From: Thermococcus sp. MAR1
Lineage (GTDB): Archaea; Methanobacteriota_B; Thermococci; Thermococcales; Thermococcaceae
NCBI RefSeq assembly: GCF_012027305.1
Contig: NZ_SNUF01000001.1
Span: 1,054,001-1,118,000 of the forward strand
Length of the DNA stretch: 64,000 bases
Direction: 5' to 3'
Part shown: one piece after another, positions 60,278 through 64,000 of the stretch
How the letters are laid out: each line of letters starts with the position of its first letter
Position numbering within the stretch: the first letter of the stretch is position 1
The notes under the pieces: model-generated
Database searches by the model: none
Told to the model about the DNA's origin: nothing
The model's input: only the letters and a program-made list of their open reading frames with translations
Made by a program: the position numbers and the translations under genes

Positions 60278-62377
60278 ATGGAACCGGGCGAAATTGAAAG
60301 GCTGATAAAGGAGAGAAAGGCCAAGCCCGATAAGAGCATCTACGAGCATTCCCTTGGTGCCATGAACATAGCAAGGAAACTGCTCAAAAGAATCCCCCAC
60401 GATGCGGAGCTAGACGAATGCCTGCTCAGACACGTTTTCCTCCACGACATAGGCAAGCTCGATGACCGGTTCCAGGAAAGGCTCAAGGGCAATAGAAAGA
60501 AGGCCCCCCCACACGCCTACCTCGGCCTTGAACTCGCTTCGCGCCTCCTCGACTGCCCGGAGCCTTACAGAACGCTGGCCCTGGCTTCAATACTCACCCA
60601 CCACTCCGACCTCCACCCCACGCTGTACAGCGAGGAAATAAACAGGGGGGAGAGCCTTATAATCAACGGCATCGCGGTGTCCAATCCAGCCGAGACGGCT
60701 AAACACGTCCGTAACCGACTGGCCACAGGCAGGCTCGCGAGGGAACACGGCTTCACAGGGCCGGAAGGAAAGGTAAGGTTCAGAGCGCTCTACACACTCT
60801 TCAACGGCCTCCTCAGGGTTTCTGACTGGCTTGAGAGCGCCGGGTTGGGAGCCGACTTTTACCATCTCAACAGTGGGGCTGTGGTCAGGGGGGCGGTTCT
60901 CAACTACCTGTCCTCAAAGGGCTTTTCCCCCAGGGACTACCAGCTCGCGGTCACTGGAAAGGGGGGCGGCTACTTCCGCCTTCCAACCGGAGACGGGAAG
61001 ACGGAGACAAGCCTGCTCGTTACCTCGGATGACGCCTCCAAGGTAATTTACTCCCTCCCAACGATAACCACCACCGAGGCCATGAGGAAGCGCTTCGAAT
61101 CGATTTTCGGCCCGGACAGGGTCTCCTTCTCCCATGGGATGCTCTTCCTGAGTTTATACCTTAGCGGGAAGCTCGATGAAAAGTTAATCCACAGATACGC
61201 GATGAAGCCCATCTTTGTATCAACCGTGGACCAGGTTCTTCTCGCCTTTTTGGGCTATCCTCGCTTTCCGGTTAGGGAGTTTGCGTTGAGAGGGGCGCAC
61301 TGGATAATAGACGAGATTCACGCCTACACCCCCTTTACGCTCTCCTTAATCCTCGATGGGATTGAGTACGCCCTGAAGTACCTCGGCACTAAGGTTACCG
61401 TCATGTCTGCCACACTCCCGGCACCTCTGGCCGAAGAACTTGGAAGGCGCGGTTTGAAGGAACTTCTTCCGGACAAGGGAGTGGCCTCCAGGTACCATTC
61501 GCGGAGGAGAGTTAAGATTAGGATTGGGAACGGGAACCTTTTCGATGCCGTTGATGAAATCGCCCGACAGAGGGGAAAGGTTCTGGTAGTTGCCAACACC
61601 GTCGGCAGGGCGAGGAGAGTTTACGAGGAGATAAAAGCTAAGAGGGACGATGTTTACCTCTTCCACTCCCGCTTCATAAACAGGGATAAGAGAGAAAAGA
61701 TGGAACTCGTCGAGAAAATCAAGAGCGGAATCCTCGTGGCGACGCAGGTGGTGGAGGTTTCCCTCGACATAGACTACGACGTCATGTACACAGAGGTTGC
61801 ACCGGTAGATGCATTGATCCAGCGCTTTGGCAGGGTGAACAGGAGGGGAAAGAAAAGGGGAATTGCCTACATCTTCGAGCCAGAGGGGAACAAAAAACAC
61901 CTTCCCTACGACAGGGACGCCTTCGAAGAGACCCTTAATCTTCTGGGAGAGCTTGAAGGAGTGGAAAACGAGCTTGAGCTTTTAAGGCTGAACGACCGCT
62001 TTTACACCGCAATCTGGAATAAGTACGAGAGGGAGCTGAAGAAGGGGTTCCTCTGGAAGAGCAGGGACGGGCTGGGCAGGATAACGAAGTGGTCCAGGGG
62101 CGAGAAACTGCTCTCAACGAGGGACACCTTCATGAGCCTTCCCGCTGTCCCAAGGCCCTTCCTCGAAAAGGCCATAGACTACGCGAGCAGGTGGGAGGAG
62201 AGGAGCCATGAGAAGAGGCTCGATGCGACGGTCTACGTTATCGAGCACACCGTCAACGTTCCAATATGGACGCTGAAGGAGAACCTCCACGACAACGATG
62301 ACCTCAGGGAGCACTTCGGAGTCTTTGGAGTTGAGCTTGAGTACAGTAGGGAAACTGGATTAACAGAAGAACTTTGA
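60278..62377 (+). CDS. cas3: CRISPR helicase-nuclease Cas3 (HD plus DExH)
   Basis: Degrades target DNA recruited by Cascade. The N-terminal HD nuclease is complete with His24 (IYEHSLGAMN), His56-Asp57 (FLHDIGKLDDRF) and LTHHSDLHP. The SF2 helicase follows: Walker A RLPTGDGKTETSLL (about 235), DEIH box WIIDEIHAYTP, motif III VMSATLP and motif VI DALIQRFGRVNRRGK. 699 residues. It starts three bases after the cas4 stop codon behind GTGAGGT. It makes an HD domain in the large subunit redundant. Confidence 0.95.
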   Translation: MEPGEIERLIKERKAKPDKSIYEHSLGAMNIARKLLKRIPHDAELDECLLRHVFLHDIGKLDDRFQERLKGNRKKAPPHAYLGLELASRLLDCPEPYRTLALASILTHHSDLHPTLYSEEINRGESLIINGIAVSNPAETAKHVRNRLATGRLAREHGFTGPEGKVRFRALYTLFNGLLRVSDWLESAGLGADFYHLNSGAVVRGAVLNYLSSKGFSPRDYQLAVTGKGGGYFRLPTGDGKTETSLLVTSDDASKVIYSLPTITTTEAMRKRFESIFGPDRVSFSHGMLFLSLYLSGKLDEKLIHRYAMKPIFVSTVDQVLLAFLGYPRFPVREFALRGAHWIIDEIHAYTPFTLSLILDGIEYALKYLGTKVTVMSATLPAPLAEELGRRGLKELLPDKGVASRYHSRRRVKIRIGNGNLFDAVDEIARQRGKVLVVANTVGRARRVYEEIKAKRDDVYLFHSRFINRDKREKMELVEKIKSGILVATQVVEVSLDIDYDVMYTEVAPVDALIQRFGRVNRRGKKRGIAYIFEPEGNKKHLPYDRDAFEETLNLLGELEGVENELELLRLNDRFYTAIWNKYERELKKGFLWKSRDGLGRITKWSRGEKLLSTRDTFMSLPAVPRPFLEKAIDYASRWEERSHEKRLDATVYVIEHTVNVPIWTLKENLHDNDDLREHFGVFGVELEYSRETGLTEEL

Positions 62378-62518
62378 CGCGCGTACTTCCGGAAAACCTG
62401 CTTCTCCGCCTTCTGCGGGACGACTGCGGGAGCGGGGAGTGTTTGCTATGGTGTCCGGAGTTTGGGCAACTGGTTACTAACGCGAAAAGTTTTTATCTGG
62501 AACTCTATAGATGTAACC

Positions 62519-63691
62519 ATGAGAGCGGCTGTCCCAATCCTGATAATCCTTCTCCTTCTTCCAGCCGTCTCGGCGTGGAACACCACGATAAAAGTTCATG
62601 AGAGATCATATTACCTCATAAACGACCTCAACATCAACGTTAGCTCTCCATGCCAGCAGTGGATTTTTCTAACACTCATTGGGCCGGAGGAGAGCAGAAC
62701 TGCCTCATTCCTCACAGGTGGGAAAGAGGAAATCTCCCTGGAGAACCTGTCGCCCGAGATACTCGTGCTCGGATGGAAGAACGTCACCGTGATCGTCGAG
62801 GCGCGCTGTCCCCTCAACGTCTCAATCCAGCCGATTTACTACCCCGACGTCTGCGGTGAGGAGTACTACCTCCCCAGCTGGAGATACAGGATAGTGAGAA
62901 TGCCCCTTAAGTGGGAAGGGATCGCCTACGAAATCCAAAGTCCTCTAGAGATCGAGGCCATCTATTTTGGCTCTAACAGGGTGTACGTCAACGGGACTGA
63001 GGTTACCGAACTCCCTCTGAGGGCGATTATGACAACAGAGAATGGAAGTATGGCAGTTGAACCGCTCCCCCTCTACGGTGGCCTCTGGTGGTACCCTCTG
63101 GCCGGGCTTCTCACGACAAGAAACCTTACAGTAAAGCTCGAGGGAGAGGCGGCAGAATACATCGATGAGGTTTACGCGCTCGCCATCCTCCCCCAGAAGG
63201 ACATTCCGAGTATACCCAGCTACGGAGAGGGCTACCACCCACCGAGTTGCGGGCCAGTGAGCTACCTGAGGATGAACGGAGAGGCACTCTGGGAAGGCGA
63301 GAACTTCACGCTCCTCGAGTACAAGACCGACGAAGGAAAGGAAGGAAAGATCTACGTCAAGGATGGATTCGTTTGCACCAATGTGAACGGCGGAGAGGCC
63401 TGCAGCGGGCCGCTGATACCCGGGCCGTCACATTTTGAAGTTATATTCTCGGGGGGCACGTTGTACGTGACACAGTGGGACAAGAACCTTTTAACCCTCG
63501 AGCTTGGCGCGAAAGGGTTACATCCCAAACTCTTCCTGGGACTCCCAAGCGAAAAACTCTACGGGATGGAAATCTACGCCCGAGAACCCGTCCCATGGAA
63601 AGAAGAGAATAAACCTCCCGGCCTCCTTATAGGGGTTCTCATAATTATCGGCGGGATTGCTGCGATTGTAAAGATGTTAGAGAGGCGCTAA
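62519..63691 (+). CDS. Secreted, C-terminally membrane-anchored protein of unknown function
   Basis: A 390-residue protein: signal peptide (AAVPILIILLLLPAVSAW), a beta-rich ectodomain with many N-glycosylation sequons and cysteines (SSPCQQW, EARCPLN, DVCGEEY, PSCGPVS, FVCTNVNGGEACSG), and a C-terminal helix (GLLIGVLIIIGGIAAIVKML) followed by ERR. No family recognised. A TATA box (AAAAGTTTTTATCTGG) about 27 bases upstream suggests a nearly leaderless transcript with ATG 62519. Layout is like that of 38070-39110. Confidence 0.72.
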   Translation: MRAAVPILIILLLLPAVSAWNTTIKVHERSYYLINDLNINVSSPCQQWIFLTLIGPEESRTASFLTGGKEEISLENLSPEILVLGWKNVTVIVEARCPLNVSIQPIYYPDVCGEEYYLPSWRYRIVRMPLKWEGIAYEIQSPLEIEAIYFGSNRVYVNGTEVTELPLRAIMTTENGSMAVEPLPLYGGLWWYPLAGLLTTRNLTVKLEGEAAEYIDEVYALAILPQKDIPSIPSYGEGYHPPSCGPVSYLRMNGEALWEGENFTLLEYKTDEGKEGKIYVKDGFVCTNVNGGEACSGPLIPGPSHFEVIFSGGTLYVTQWDKNLLTLELGAKGLHPKLFLGLPSEKLYGMEIYAREPVPWKEENKPPGLLIGVLIIIGGIAAIVKMLERR

Positions 63692-64000
63692 TCCTCAAGC
63701 CAAATCTCCAGCCTCTGCTTTCCCCTTCCGAGGCTGGAGCGCTTGAACTTCTTCAGGTGGCCTATCTCCTTTATGTCCCTCACGTGCGTCCCGCCGCAGG
63801 GAATTATTTCAAAGTCCCTTATCCGGGTGTAGCGCGTTTCGCCTTCCCACCATATCCTCATCTCGCCGCCCTCATCGACGAGCCGGTTGAAGGTCTCGAT
63901 TATCTCGTTTTTCCACTTATTCACGTTCTCCGGATAGAGTATGTCGTATCTGCCCTTCTCGACGCTCATTCCACTGCCGTAGAGCTCCCACTCACCGGGC
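63688..64000 (-). CDS. AlaX-type alanyl-tRNA editing protein, C-terminal part
   Basis: Hydrolyses mischarged Ser- or Gly-tRNA(Ala). The visible 104 residues carry the end of the SAD-like editing domain: IIPCGGTHVRDIKEIGHLKKF, with the Cys and His of CGGTH as zinc ligands, and a basic ending RSSLGRGKQRLEIWL. The frame stays open to the window edge (PGEWELYGSG before the internal ATG), so the N-terminal HxxxH half lies outside. It overlaps the end of the convergent gene by four bases. Confidence 0.85.
   Translation of the reverse strand, partial: PGEWELYGSGMSVEKGRYDILYPENVNKWKNEIIETFNRLVDEGGEMRIWWEGETRYTRIRDFEIIPCGGTHVRDIKEIGHLKKFKRSSLGRGKQRLEIWLED

Noticed and set aside
62374-62601. TTG-started 75-codon frame overlapping the cas3 stop, with CGSGECLLWC.
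   Set aside because: It runs through the promoter and start of the following secreted protein, and no ribosome site or family was found.

Overview
The window is chromosomal DNA of a hyperthermophilic archaeon of the order Thermococcales, most probably a Thermococcus. The signs are PCNA followed by GINS51, superoxide reductase with rubredoxin and NAD(P)H:rubredoxin oxidoreductase, a thioferritin (DPS-like), TATA/BRE promoters, GTG/TTG starts behind GGTGAT-type ribosome sites, and a CRISPR repeat beginning GTTTCCGTAG. I cannot name the species. No rRNA or tRNA gene was recognised.

Layout. 1-3 kb: replication genes (PCNA 3' end, GINS51) overlapped by a cytosolic molybdopterin oxidoreductase. 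3-4.5 kb: a 2-Cys-type peroxiredoxin, a remnant of an ABC permease and a thioredoxin-like protein. 4.5-18.7 kb: a metal-homeostasis island with a copper ATPase CopA and divergent CopR (Lrp HTH plus TRASH domain), a Met-rich anchored protein, a SHOCT membrane protein, a CPH-type ATPase CopB, a Met/Gly/Lys/His-rich DUF302 protein, two broken genes for membrane/secreted proteins, a CPC-type Zn/Cd/Pb-like ATPase with an ArsR-family repressor and a palindromic operator, and an ArsB-like permease. 18.7-23.8 kb: small membrane/unknown genes, an SDR, a two-subunit 2-oxoacid:ferredoxin oxidoreductase and a 1-Cys peroxiredoxin.

23.8-40.5 kb is an oxygen/iron-defence island. Reductant flows from NAD(P)H through NROR and rubredoxin to superoxide reductase, rubrerythrin and probably the flavodiiron protein FprA. 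Nine ferritin-superfamily proteins (ferritin, rubrerythrin, thioferritin, an encapsulin-cargo-like protein and five two-repeat or single-repeat relatives), two DUF59 Fe-S assembly proteins and a Fur/PerR regulator lie among them. Interspersed are a sulfite-oxidase-fold molybdoprotein with a small membrane partner, an ABC export module and a VapBC-like pair whose toxin is broken.

40.7-48.5 kb is one compact histidine operon in the order hisZ-G-D-B-H-A-F-IE-C plus a HAD phosphatase (probable histidinol phosphatase). A short, strongly initiated ORF ending His-His-stop lies at its head. 48.5-52.7 kb holds the tRNA G10 methyltransferase, a two-repeat orphan CRISPR remnant, a PIN toxin/antitoxin pair and a TnpB-only IS200/IS605-type element with a coupled ribbon-helix-helix ORF.

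52.7-62.4 kb is a type I CRISPR-Cas locus (Cst/Tneap-like, I-B-related): cas6-cas8(frameshifted)-cas7-cas5, then leader plus 22 repeats/21 spacers, then cas1-cas2-cas4-cas3 starting 34 nt after the degenerate last repeat. The window ends with a secreted, C-terminally anchored protein and the 3' part of an AlaX-type editing protein.

Several genes (12.9-14.9, 39.3, 40.8 and 53.6 kb) are broken by single-base shifts, often in short homopolymers. From one sequence I cannot tell decay from assembly error.
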